Of a DNA stretch of 12,107 nt, positions 6,096 to 12,107 are shown in pieces. Origin of the DNA: Methanomicrobiales archaeon (GTDB taxonomy: Archaea; Halobacteriota; Methanomicrobia; Methanomicrobiales; JACTUA01); the NCBI GenBank assembly GCA_028678555.1, contig JAJRDF010000019.1:1-12107 (forward strand). Reading direction: 5' to 3'. A model generated the notes under the pieces. That model searched no databases. It was given only the letters and a program-made list of their open reading frames with translations, and was not told the origin of the DNA. A program made the position numbers and the translations under genes. Every line of letters starts with the position of its first letter. Position 1 is the first letter of the stretch.

Positions 6096-7280
6096 ATGCC
6101 ACCGCAGAAGAGGTCATACACCGTGCCGGAACTGGACGTGACAGGGATGAAGGACTACCGTGAACTGGATGCCCGGTACTACCAGCCGGTCTTTACCCGC
6201 GAGATCCAGATCGTGCGGGGATCAGGGAGCCGGGTCTGGGATGCCGACGGAAGGGAATACCTGGATCTCGTCGCAGGCATCGCTGTCTGCAGCACCGGCC
6301 ACTGCCACCCGGAGGTGGTGGAGGCCATCACCCGCCAGGCACGGGAGCTGATCCATTGCTCCAACCTGTACTACGTGCCCGGGCAGGGGGAGCTGGCCGC
6401 CGAGCTCTCACGGATCACCGGCATGGGGAAGGTCTTCCTCGCCAATTCGGGTGCCGAGGCCACCGAGGGGGCCATCAAGCTGGCCCGGGTCCGGACCGGG
6501 AGGAAACGGTTTGTCGCCTTCACTCACGGATTCCACGGAAGGACCCTGGGGTCCCTCGCCGTCACCCACAAGCCGGCCATCCGGGAGCCCTTCGAGCCGC
6601 TGGAGCCGAAGTGCACCTTCGTGGAATACGGGGATCTGGAGGGTCTCCGGAAGGCGGTTGACAGCGACACGGCAGGGGTCTTTGTCGAGCCCATCCAGGG
6701 GGAGGCCGGTGTCATCATCCCTCCGGAGGGATTCCTGGAGGGGGTGCGGGAGATCTGTGATGCGAAGGGAGCCCTTCTCATCGCCGACGAGGTCCAGTCT
6801 GGCATGGGGAGGACCGGCCGCTGGCTCGCCCTCCAGCACACCCGGGTGCAGGCCGATATCGTCACGCTGGCCAAGGGGATTGCGAGCGGCTTCCCCATGG
6901 GAGCCATGGTGGCCCGCGAGGGGCTGGAGTTCAGAAAGGGCGAGCACGGCTCCACCTTTGCCGGCGGGCCCCTCGCCTGCGCCGCCGCCCGGGCCACGCT
7001 CCGGGTCATCGAGCGGGTGCTCCCGACGGTGGAAGCAAAGGGCGAGCGGTTCCGGCAGGGCCTGGCCCGCTACAATCCCCGGGTCCGGGGCCTCATGATC
7101 GGGATCACGGTGGGGGACCACTGCCCGAAGGTGCAGAAACGGTGCATGGACCGGGGCGTGCTGGTCAACTGCGCGGCGGACGGGAACATGCGCCTGGTAC
7201 CGCCGCTCACCATCCCGGAGGGGGAGATCGATACGGCTACGGGAGTGATTGATGAAGCGCTGGGTGCGGGACCTCTATAA
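6096..7280 (+). CDS. argD: Class III aminotransferase, ArgD-like (acetylornithine aminotransferase)
   Basis: A 394-residue PLP enzyme of aminotransferase class III. The likely role is interconversion of N-acetylornithine and the semialdehyde in arginine synthesis; related enzymes act on GABA, ornithine or succinyl-ornithine. Visible motifs are NSGAEATEGAIKLAR (117-131, phosphate-binding), FTHGFHGRTLGS (142-153), EPIQGEAGV (198-206), DEVQSGMGRTG (231-241), and LAKGIASGFPMGA (258-270) with the PLP-lysine at 260, then GSTFAGGPLAC (285-295). ArgD usually has Asn where this has the second Gly of AGGP. The C-terminal GVLVNCAADGNMRLVPPLTI pattern favours ArgD. I chose the ATG at 6096 because GGGGTGAGGGG lies just upstream; a GTG at 6084 and an ATG at 6147 (MKDYRELDARYY, closer to many ArgD N-termini) are alternatives. 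Its last 29 nt overlap the next gene. Class certain; exact substrate about 70% sure. Confidence 0.9.
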   Translation: MPPQKRSYTVPELDVTGMKDYRELDARYYQPVFTREIQIVRGSGSRVWDADGREYLDLVAGIAVCSTGHCHPEVVEAITRQARELIHCSNLYYVPGQGELAAELSRITGMGKVFLANSGAEATEGAIKLARVRTGRKRFVAFTHGFHGRTLGSLAVTHKPAIREPFEPLEPKCTFVEYGDLEGLRKAVDSDTAGVFVEPIQGEAGVIIPPEGFLEGVREICDAKGALLIADEVQSGMGRTGRWLALQHTRVQADIVTLAKGIASGFPMGAMVAREGLEFRKGEHGSTFAGGPLACAAARATLRVIERVLPTVEAKGERFRQGLARYNPRVRGLMIGITVGDHCPKVQKRCMDRGVLVNCAADGNMRLVPPLTIPEGEIDTATGVIDEALGAGPL

Positions 7281-8307
7281 GGAGAGCGGCTACGTCTACG
7301 CCACCCGGGCGTGGGAGATAGCAAAGGGTGCCGGCTGCCCGAAGATCGCCCGCCTTGCCTCCAACGAGAACCCCTCCCCGCCGTCGCCCGCGGTGGTGGC
7401 CGCAGCCTGCGAGGCCGTGAAGGGGGCCAACCGTTACCCCCCCGAGAACCAGTGGGACCTCCTGGCCGCGCTGAAGCGGTGGCACCCGGATGAGCACATG
7501 GTGCTGGGAGCCGGGATGGATGGTGTCATCGAGACCGTCATACGGGTCCTCGTCGGGGCCGGCGATCCGGTGGTCATCTCCACGCCCACCTTCTCCTTCT
7601 ACGGCATCGCCGCGGCGGCGCAGGGTGCACGGGTGGTCCTCTGCCGGCGGGAACCGGACTTCTCGGTGAACGTCCCTGCGTTCCTTCAGGCCTGCAGGGG
7701 AGCGAGGCTTGCCTTCCTCTGCACCCCCAACAATCCCACCGGGAACGTGACACCGCCCGAGGCTGTGGCCGAGATCCTGGACGGGATGGAGGGGGTCCTC
7801 TTCCTGGACAACGCCTACGTGGAGTTCTCGGGTACCGATTACCGGCCCCTCCTGCGGAAGTATGACAACCTGGTGATCGGGCGGACCCTTTCCAAGATCC
7901 ATGCCCTGGCCGGCCTCCGGCTGGGATATGCCCTCGTGCCTGCCTGGATGGACCCGTACCTGGAGAAGGCGAAGACCCCCTTTGCGGTGAGCGTCGTGGC
8001 GGCGGCGGCCGGTGCCGCAGCCCTCGGGGAGGCGGAGCGGGCGAAGGCCTACGCTGCCCATGTGGCCCGGTGGCGGGAACGGTACACGAAGGAGATCCGG
8101 TGGAAGGTCCACCCCTCGGGGGCCAACTTCGTGCTGGTGGATGTGGCGCCCCTGACAGGGACAGAGGCCATGGAGCGGCTGGCCGCCCGGTGCGTGCTGG
8201 TCCGGTCCTGCGCCTCCTTCCCGGACCTCGCGGACCACTACCTGCGGGTCAGCATCGGCGAGGACTGGGAGAACGAGCTCCTGATCCGGGAGATCAACGC
8301 GCTATGA
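7252..8307 (+). CDS. hisC: HisC-like histidinol-phosphate aminotransferase
   Basis: A 351-residue fold-type I PLP aminotransferase (class I/II). Best fit is HisC, which makes L-histidinol phosphate from imidazole acetol phosphate with glutamate. Motifs are LASNENPSPPSP at 35-46, YPPENQWDL at 62-70, LGAGMDGVIE at 85-94, TPTFSFYG at 111-118, CTPNNPTGNV at 157-166, FLDNAYVEF at 184-192 (family usually has DEAYxEF), SKIHALAGLRLGY at 214-226 with the PLP-lysine at 215, and the substrate-binding Arg in LRVSIG near 332. Start is ATG at 7252 with GGAGTGA at 7242-7248; a TTG codon immediately before it is less likely. It overlaps the upstream aminotransferase by 29 nt in another frame and the downstream kinase by 4 nt. 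Other archaeal aminotransferases of this family act on aromatic or phosphonate substrates, so HisC is likely but not proven. Confidence 0.88.
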   Translation: MKRWVRDLYKESGYVYATRAWEIAKGAGCPKIARLASNENPSPPSPAVVAAACEAVKGANRYPPENQWDLLAALKRWHPDEHMVLGAGMDGVIETVIRVLVGAGDPVVISTPTFSFYGIAAAAQGARVVLCRREPDFSVNVPAFLQACRGARLAFLCTPNNPTGNVTPPEAVAEILDGMEGVLFLDNAYVEFSGTDYRPLLRKYDNLVIGRTLSKIHALAGLRLGYALVPAWMDPYLEKAKTPFAVSVVAAAAGAAALGEAERAKAYAAHVARWRERYTKEIRWKVHPSGANFVLVDVAPLTGTEAMERLAARCVLVRSCASFPDLADHYLRVSIGEDWENELLIREINAL

Positions 8308-8816
8308 TGACCGGGGTCACGGGCACGCCGGGGACCGGGAAGTCGGCGGCGGCTGACGTGCTGGCCGCCCGGGGTCACCGGGTCGTGCACCTGGGGGAGA
8401 CGGTGGCACCCTATGTCATCGGGGAGGATCCTGACCGCGGGACCGACATCGTGGACCATGAGGCATGGGCCGCCGCGTTTGTGCCGGTGGACGGGATCGT
8501 GGAGGGGCATCTCGCCCATTACCTTCCCTGCGACCGGGTGGTGGTCCTCCGGTGCCGTCCCGACGTGCTCATCACACGGCTCCGTTCCCGGGGCTACCCT
8601 GAGGCCAAGTGCCGGGAGAATGCCGAGGCAGAGGCCCTGGATGTGATTCTGGTGGAGACCCTGGAGCGGCACCCTGAGGAGACCGTGCGGGAGCTGGACA
8701 CCACTGCGTCAACACCGGAGGAGACGGCGACCCGCATTGAGGGGTTCCTCTCGGGCAGGCTGGCCCCTGGTTTCGGATCTGTGGACTGGTCAGATTATTT
8801 CCTGGAGGCCACATGA
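8304..8816 (+). CDS. AK6/Fap7-type putative adenylate kinase
   Basis: A 170-residue P-loop NTPase of the archaeal AK6/Fap7 family (broad-specificity NMP kinase/ATPase; in eukaryotes Fap7 acts in maturation of the small ribosomal subunit, and an archaeal counterpart binds the ribosomal protein S11/uS11). Walker A is GTPGTGKS at 7-14. A GIVEGHLAHYLPCDRVVVL segment spans 64-82 with EGH typical of the family, then RSRGYPEAKCRENAEAEALD forms the lid-like helix (94-113), and the end is VDWSDYFLE. Start is ATGATGA overlapping the hisC stop (ATG at 8304 or 8307); its own TGA overlaps the next ATG, so translation is coupled on both sides. Length is normal for the family. Assignment is strong; its in vivo job (nucleotide balance or ribosome assembly) is inferred. 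Confidence 0.92.
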   Translation: MMTGVTGTPGTGKSAAADVLAARGHRVVHLGETVAPYVIGEDPDRGTDIVDHEAWAAAFVPVDGIVEGHLAHYLPCDRVVVLRCRPDVLITRLRSRGYPEAKCRENAEAEALDVILVETLERHPEETVRELDTTASTPEETATRIEGFLSGRLAPGFGSVDWSDYFLEAT

Positions 8817-9409
8817 CCCTGGAACAGCTCCGGCCCCGCCTCGGCCACCTGCTGGAATTTCCTGCCCGGCTCCTTCTGCGGGCAGGCCTCACTCCCAACG
8901 GCTGCAGTGCCATTGCCTTCGTGGCGTCGGTGGCCGCAGGGATCGCCTTTGCCTTCACCCAGGTGGCGTGGGGTGTGTTCCTGGTGGGCGTGAACGCCCT
9001 CCTGGACGGCGTGGACGGGGCCATGGCACGGCAGATGGGAACCGCCGGCGTGCGGGGGGATTTCCTGGACCATGTCCTGGATCGGTACGCCGACATCTTT
9101 ATCATTGTCGGGATCATTGCCGGGGGTCTGGCCCCCTGGCCCATCGGGATCTTTGGCCTCACCGGGGTCCTCATGACCTCGTACATGGGGACACAGGCCC
9201 AGGCCGTCGGGATCTCCCGTTACTACGGCGGGACACTCGGGAGGGCTGATCGCCTGCTGCTCCTCATGCTCGCGGGGCTCATCACGCTGGCGGTGCCTGC
9301 CGGGTGGATGGGACTCCCCTGGATGGGCTGGCTCCTCCTCATCTTCGGCATCTTCGGCCACGCCACCGCCATCCAGCGATTCGTCTACGTGTGGCGCCGC
9401 ATCAAGTAG
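8813..9409 (+). CDS. CDP-alcohol phosphatidyltransferase, probable archaetidylinositol phosphate synthase
   Basis: A 198-residue integral membrane enzyme of the CDP-alcohol phosphatidyltransferase family, which joins a CDP-activated lipid to an alcohol. The catalytic signature D-G-x2-A-R-x8-G-x3-D-x3-D is exact: Asp68, Gly69, Ala72, Arg73, Gly82, Asp86, Asp90, in DGAMARQMGTAGVRGDFLDH. Hydrophobic helices fall at about 33-49, 51-66, 92-104, 108-122, 145-162 and 170-184. Methanogen relatives of this size make archaetidylinositol phosphate from CDP-archaeol and inositol phosphate; other head groups (glycerol, serine) remain possible. The ATG overlaps the upstream kinase stop (ATGA, 8813-8816). 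It is the last gene of the run, and its substrate CDP-lipid is made from CTP, the product of the first gene pyrG. Confidence 0.9.
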   Translation: MTLEQLRPRLGHLLEFPARLLLRAGLTPNGCSAIAFVASVAAGIAFAFTQVAWGVFLVGVNALLDGVDGAMARQMGTAGVRGDFLDHVLDRYADIFIIVGIIAGGLAPWPIGIFGLTGVLMTSYMGTQAQAVGISRYYGGTLGRADRLLLLMLAGLITLAVPAGWMGLPWMGWLLLIFGIFGHATAIQRFVYVWRRIK

Positions 9410-9487
9410 GGGCTGAGGACTCGGTGGCCACCGGGTGACCAGCAGCAGGGGCCAGGCATACCACAGGAAGGGATCAAGTGGTGTATA

Positions 9488-9574
9488 CCATCCGCAGACT
9501 ACAACCGGGACGCTTCAGGGGGGCTCCGCCCCCCGCCGCGTGGGCGCCCCCCCCGGTTGATCGGGCGGGTGATC
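9488..9574 (+). repeat. Dispersed hairpin repeat, copy B
   Basis: Begins CCATCCGCAG and contains GGGACGCTTCAGGGGGGC, then CCGCCCCCCGCCGCGTGGGC and CGGTTGATC. The core is a perfect 7-bp stem GGGGGGC (9518-9524) / GCCCCCC (9528-9534) with a TCC loop. It matches copy A (reverse strand, 2201-2290) nearly base for base except the A loop insertion, and copy C more loosely. Similarity to copy C continues past the end given here (GGGTGATCATTCGG versus GGGTGATCCTTTCGG). Confidence 0.8.
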
Positions 9575-9623
9575 ATTCGGCATACACCGACATGGAGGAA
9601 CATCCTCATCGGGGGAGGGACCG

Positions 9624-9643
9624 GGAGGGGGCTGGCCCCCTCC
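9624..9643. other. Strong GC hairpin between repeat copies
   Basis: GGAGGGGG (9624-9631) pairs perfectly with CCCCCTCC (9636-9643) around a CTGG tetraloop. It is not followed by a T-run, so a bacterial-type terminator is not indicated. It may stabilise RNA 3' ends or be part of the repetitive region. Confidence 0.5.
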
Positions 9644-9690
9644 TGTCATTCCGGCTGAAAAATCCACGCCTCGCAGGATGGCGGAGCCCT

Positions 9691-9780
9691 CCAATCACGC
9701 GGTACTGGTGGGACGCTCCAGGGGGGTTCCGCCCCCTCCGCCGCCGTGGGCAATCCCCCGCCGGTTGGCTGGGTGATCCT
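9691..9780 (+). repeat. Dispersed hairpin repeat, copy C
   Basis: Contains GGTACTGGTGGGACGCTCCA, then GGGGGGTTCCGCCCCCT, GCCGTGGGC and CCGGTTGGCTGGGTGATCC. The GGTACTGGTGGGACGCTCC part matches copy A closely, while the GGGTGATC tail matches copy B, so the three copies share a common ancestor about 90 nt long. Changes in the stem relative to B (C to T at 9727 and 9737) leave G-T/U wobble pairs. Confidence 0.75.
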
Positions 9781-9850
9781 TTCGGTGTACGCCGGGGTGG
9801 CGTACAAATCCGTGTCCACCGGGATGAGGGAAGGTTTCACATCCAGCGAC

Positions 9851-9872
9851 CGCGAAAGAAAGGATAAGGAGG
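9851..9872 (-). terminator. Pyrimidine-rich putative terminator of the heparinase-like gene
   Basis: On the minus strand, about 18 nt past the stop codon, the sequence TCCTTATCCTTTCTTTCGCG is rich in short T-runs. This is the kind of tract where archaeal transcription can end, though no run exceeds three T. Confidence 0.25.
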
Positions 9873-9889
9873 GGGATCTCCCTCTGCTT

Positions 9890-12107
9890 CTAGGTGAACC
9901 AGACCTTCACCAGCATATCGGAGTCCGGATTCGGGTAGAAGCTGGTCCCCCGGTAGTGAGAGCCGTCAGGGTAGGGATCTCCGGAGTTCAGCGGGACATA
10001 GTAGTAGTTCCTCAGGTCATACGTCCCGGTGTCCAGCACTACATACAGCGTGCTCCCCCTGGCGAGGATTCCCTTCCGGTCAATGGCCACTTCCACCCAT
10101 GCCGGGGAGTCGGAGTCAGTCGATACGACCATGCCAGGGGTGATGGTGGCCGTGGCCAGGTCATCACCCCTGAGCGATCTCCTCAATCGGACCGTGATGG
10201 GCAGGGAGGGGTTGCCCTTCCGGGCCAGCCCGATGGCGATCCGGCTGACACCGGTCCCGGCTGCTTCGAGGGACTGGGCCTGCTTCACGTAGGAGCTGCT
10301 GTATCCCAGGTAGGATGAGGTGGTGGCGATCTCCGTGGTCGTGACCAGCGGTTCCGGTTCCGGAGTGGGGGTGGGAGTGGGAGTCGGGGTCGGTTCCGGA
10401 GTGGGAGTCGATCCGGTGTACCAGACCTGGATAAACGTGTCACCGGCCGGGACATCGAAGGTGAGGGTCCTGCTGCAACAGTTCCATGAGAACATGGTGG
10501 TGTCAGCCGGTATCCCGTTTACCAGCACCTGCCGGGGCTCTTCGGACAGGATGGAGACGGAACCGGGGGCTCCTGCCTGGATGGTCCCGTCAAACCCTTC
10601 CCACGAGAACTGGAGGGCTGCTGAGGCCGGGGTCGAGGAGGTGATCCACCTCTTTCCCGCGACAGTGAGCCTGGTCCCATCATTGAAGGTCAGCTGCCGG
10701 ACCTGGTATGCATGTCCCGAGACAAGGACCATTCTCCCGTCCGACATGATGTCACGGTAGCGGATGCCGGCACCTGCGGTGGAAAAGAGGATGGTATCCA
10801 CTCTCTCGTCCTTCTCCACCGTGGCACCCAGAAGGGCGGTGTCCCGGATCTCGGTGACTTCCGGAGGCACCTCCGCGCTCCCGAGGGGATAGAGGACTGC
10901 CAGGAACCGGCTGTCCATCACCTTGGAGGCGGTGGCCACACTGACATAGGAGGTGGCCTGGTCGCCTCCGTCGATGTGGGTGGGCTTCCCCGGGAGCACG
11001 GTGAATCGCAGCTCGTCGGGGCTCATCACCTTCGCGTACAGCCGGGCCGTTGGACGGGTGATGGAGAGGGTACCGGCACCGAAAGTGTCTGTCTGGATGG
11101 ACGACGAGCCAAGGCCGTGGAGCAGGAAATCAAACTCGACCTCTCTCGTGGCTGCCAGGTCATCGTACACCACCAGGTAACCGGGGCTATCGTGGTTCAC
11201 AAAGACCAGGTCCCGGGTGAACTTCGACAGGTTCCCCCGGTACACATCGGCAGCCGATCCCTGGACCTGGTCGTAGAACGCCGCGGAGAGGAACCGGGTG
11301 ATGGCCGAGGAGCCTTCGGGCGGCATGATCACCTGGCTCTGGGGATCCGTGTCCAGCAGGATCGTGTTCTGGCCCACCGTGGCGGCATACCAGTCCCAGT
11401 AATCCTCCCCGTAACCCGCCGAGGTCAGGCCCGGCAGGATCACCAGCCGTTCACCCAGCGCGTCCATGAAGAAGCTGTTCTGTTCGGGCCGGACGTTGCC
11501 CGGGTTAAAAGGGCCGGACTTGAACCCCACCAGGGTGTCGTCCATTTCCCAGCCGGTCCGCATGGCCACCCAGCCGGCGTCTCGGAACCAGCGGGAGAAG
11601 GGGAGGGTGTCCGGCGACTGACTGGGGATGTCTTCGCCGGTAAAGAGTATATCACCGACAGGGTCCGGGCTTTCCAGGGGAGCGTTCTGGTAGTACCACT
11701 GGGCGTAGGGGTTACCGGTCCGCGAGGCAAGGGCCGCGGCCGGGGCGCTGTGGAATCCTGCACTGAAGGCCTCATCCCCGAAAGCGCTCGATTCCCCCCT
11801 CCGGTCGGGAGGGAGGAAATAGACCATGAACTCGGGTGATTTCACGAACTTCGGGTGCGTGAAGAAGTCCTCCCCGGTGGCGCGTCTAAGCCCCTCCGCG
11901 TAATAGATCGCACCGCTCCCCCCTGCGTCGTTGGCGAGGCCAAAGGAGAGGTAGCCGATTCCCTCGGTCCAGGCGCCATCGCGGTCAAAACGGTCGAAGT
12001 ACTCCTGTATCACGGTGTCATGGACGATAGTGGCAGCGGTACTCACCGCGGGGTTCCCCGGCAGATCCTCTTCCAGAACTATCGCAACGAGCCCCACGCC
12101 CCCCTGA
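9890..12107 (-). CDS. Heparinase II/III-like polysaccharide lyase homologue with Pro-Thr linker (partial, 5' end outside)
   Basis: The visible 738 residues lack the N-terminus: the frame stays open through position 12107, so the GTG at 12097 is probably internal. Numbering from that GTG, residues 1-80 look like the end of the alpha/alpha-toroid domain of chondroitin AC/alginate-lyase-type enzymes (GAWTEGIGYLSFGLAND, then LRRATGEDFF). Residues 165-480 form the heparinase II/III beta-sandwich (WVAMRTGW, NSFFMDALGERLVILPG, NTILLDTDPQSQ). About 485-562 is a further beta-rich segment ending FIQVWYTG. Residues 563-585 are a Pro-Thr/Pro-Glu linker, and 590-735 a beta-rich domain recalling the choice-of-anchor R type. 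Where family members have HxHxD before the NSF motif, this protein reads NVRPE, and the HN pair reads QN (243-244), so classical lyase chemistry is doubtful. Linker and domains suggest export; a signal peptide would lie outside. Substrate unknown. Confidence 0.82.
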   Translation of the reverse strand, partial: QGGVGLVAIVLEEDLPGNPAVSTAATIVHDTVIQEYFDRFDRDGAWTEGIGYLSFGLANDAGGSGAIYYAEGLRRATGEDFFTHPKFVKSPEFMVYFLPPDRRGESSAFGDEAFSAGFHSAPAAALASRTGNPYAQWYYQNAPLESPDPVGDILFTGEDIPSQSPDTLPFSRWFRDAGWVAMRTGWEMDDTLVGFKSGPFNPGNVRPEQNSFFMDALGERLVILPGLTSAGYGEDYWDWYAATVGQNTILLDTDPQSQVIMPPEGSSAITRFLSAAFYDQVQGSAADVYRGNLSKFTRDLVFVNHDSPGYLVVYDDLAATREVEFDFLLHGLGSSSIQTDTFGAGTLSITRPTARLYAKVMSPDELRFTVLPGKPTHIDGGDQATSYVSVATASKVMDSRFLAVLYPLGSAEVPPEVTEIRDTALLGATVEKDERVDTILFSTAGAGIRYRDIMSDGRMVLVSGHAYQVRQLTFNDGTRLTVAGKRWITSSTPASAALQFSWEGFDGTIQAGAPGSVSILSEEPRQVLVNGIPADTTMFSWNCCSRTLTFDVPAGDTFIQVWYTGSTPTPEPTPTPTPTPTPEPEPLVTTTEIATTSSYLGYSSSYVKQAQSLEAAGTGVSRIAIGLARKGNPSLPITVRLRRSLRGDDLATATITPGMVVSTDSDSPAWVEVAIDRKGILARGSTLYVVLDTGTYDLRNYYYVPLNSGDPYPDGSHYRGTSFYPNPDSDMLVKVWFT
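10343..10411 (-). repeat. Low-complexity Pro-Thr linker-coding repeat
   Basis: Degenerate 6-bp units (GGAGTG/GGGGTC-type on the + strand) encode the TPTPEPTPTPTP linker of the heparinase-like protein. Such tracts join domains of exported archaeal proteins and are prone to length change by slippage. Confidence 0.85.

Larger units (their letters stand above)
9410..9889. other. Convergent intergenic region with repeat copies B and C
   Basis: A 480-nt stretch between the 3' ends of the phosphatidyltransferase gene and the heparinase-like gene. It contains a perfect 12-nt palindrome CGGTGGCCACCG at 9422-9433, repeat copies B and C as direct repeats about 203 nt apart, a strong hairpin at 9624-9643 between them, and a pyrimidine-rich minus-strand stretch next to the heparinase stop. 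No convincing coding region: a 129-codon frame through it is Pro/Arg/Gly-rich, runs through two repeat copies, and resembles no family I know. Confidence 0.75.

Noticed and set aside
5120..6163. 347-codon + strand frame overlapping guaA
   Set aside because: It is an Arg/Gly-rich out-of-frame translation of the GMP synthase gene, with no motifs.
7237..8238. 333-codon minus-strand frame opposite hisC
   Set aside because: It is an antisense shadow with low-complexity Gly/His/Arg composition; the plus strand has clear PLP-enzyme motifs.
9422..9433. Perfect palindrome CGGTGGCCACCG after the phosphatidyltransferase gene
   Set aside because: It has no loop and no T-tract, and 12-nt palindromes arise easily in GC-rich DNA, so it is not called as a terminator or operator.
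9478..9867. 129-codon frame in the convergent intergenic region
   Set aside because: It passes through two copies of the GC-rich repeat and the hairpin, giving Pro/Arg/Gly-rich sequence of no known family. Best read as non-coding repeat.
10712..11839. 375-codon + strand frame opposite the heparinase-like gene
   Set aside because: It is Gly/Arg/His-rich with no recognisable motif, while the opposite strand encodes a coherent multidomain protein.

Overview
The window reads as a chromosomal segment of a GC-rich methanogenic euryarchaeon, most likely of the Methanomicrobiales. This is inferred from gene content, not from a database match. The pointers are a free-standing GMP synthetase ATP-pyrophosphatase subunit (bacteria usually fuse it to the amidotransferase), an AK6/Fap7-type adenylate kinase, a small CDP-alcohol phosphatidyltransferase of the archaeal lipid type, GTG/TTG starts behind strong GGAGGTGA-like ribosome binding sites, and T-rich rather than bacterial-type gene ends.

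Region 1 (1-2076, + strand) is a metal-handling block: the C-terminal third of a CopA-type Cu(I) P-type ATPase, a 46-residue YHS-domain metal-binding protein (852-992), and a cation diffusion facilitator of the ZnT9-like branch. Region 2 (2077-2341) is a convergent intergenic stretch with a dispersed repeat. Region 3 (2342-3408) holds a DJ-1/PfpI-family protein on the minus strand, divergent from a PaaI-type hotdog thioesterase.

Region 4 (3567-9409, + strand) is a tight six-gene run: pyrG, guaA subunit B, an ArgD-like class III aminotransferase, a HisC-like aminotransferase, an AK6-type adenylate kinase and a CDP-alcohol phosphatidyltransferase. Gaps are 6 and 15 nt, followed by overlaps of 29, 4 and 4 nt, so a single transcript with translational coupling is likely. 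It combines CTP and GMP synthesis, amino-acid transaminations, a nucleotide kinase tied to ribosome maturation, and a CTP-derived step of lipid head-group synthesis.

Region 5 (9410-9889) is a 480-nt convergent intergenic stretch with two more copies of the repeat plus a strong hairpin. Region 6 (9890-12107, minus strand, 5' end outside the window) encodes a large, probably exported heparinase II/III-like polysaccharide lyase homologue. It has a Pro-Thr linker and a C-terminal beta-rich domain, and its usual catalytic histidine positions look substituted.

No prophage, CRISPR array, tRNA, rRNA or transposase was seen. The most notable items are the three-copy hairpin repeat confined to convergent gene ends, the small YHS gene beside copA with a possible promoter of its own, and the unusual heparinase-like protein. 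I did not find clear evidence of a wholly new system; most of the window is core metabolism.
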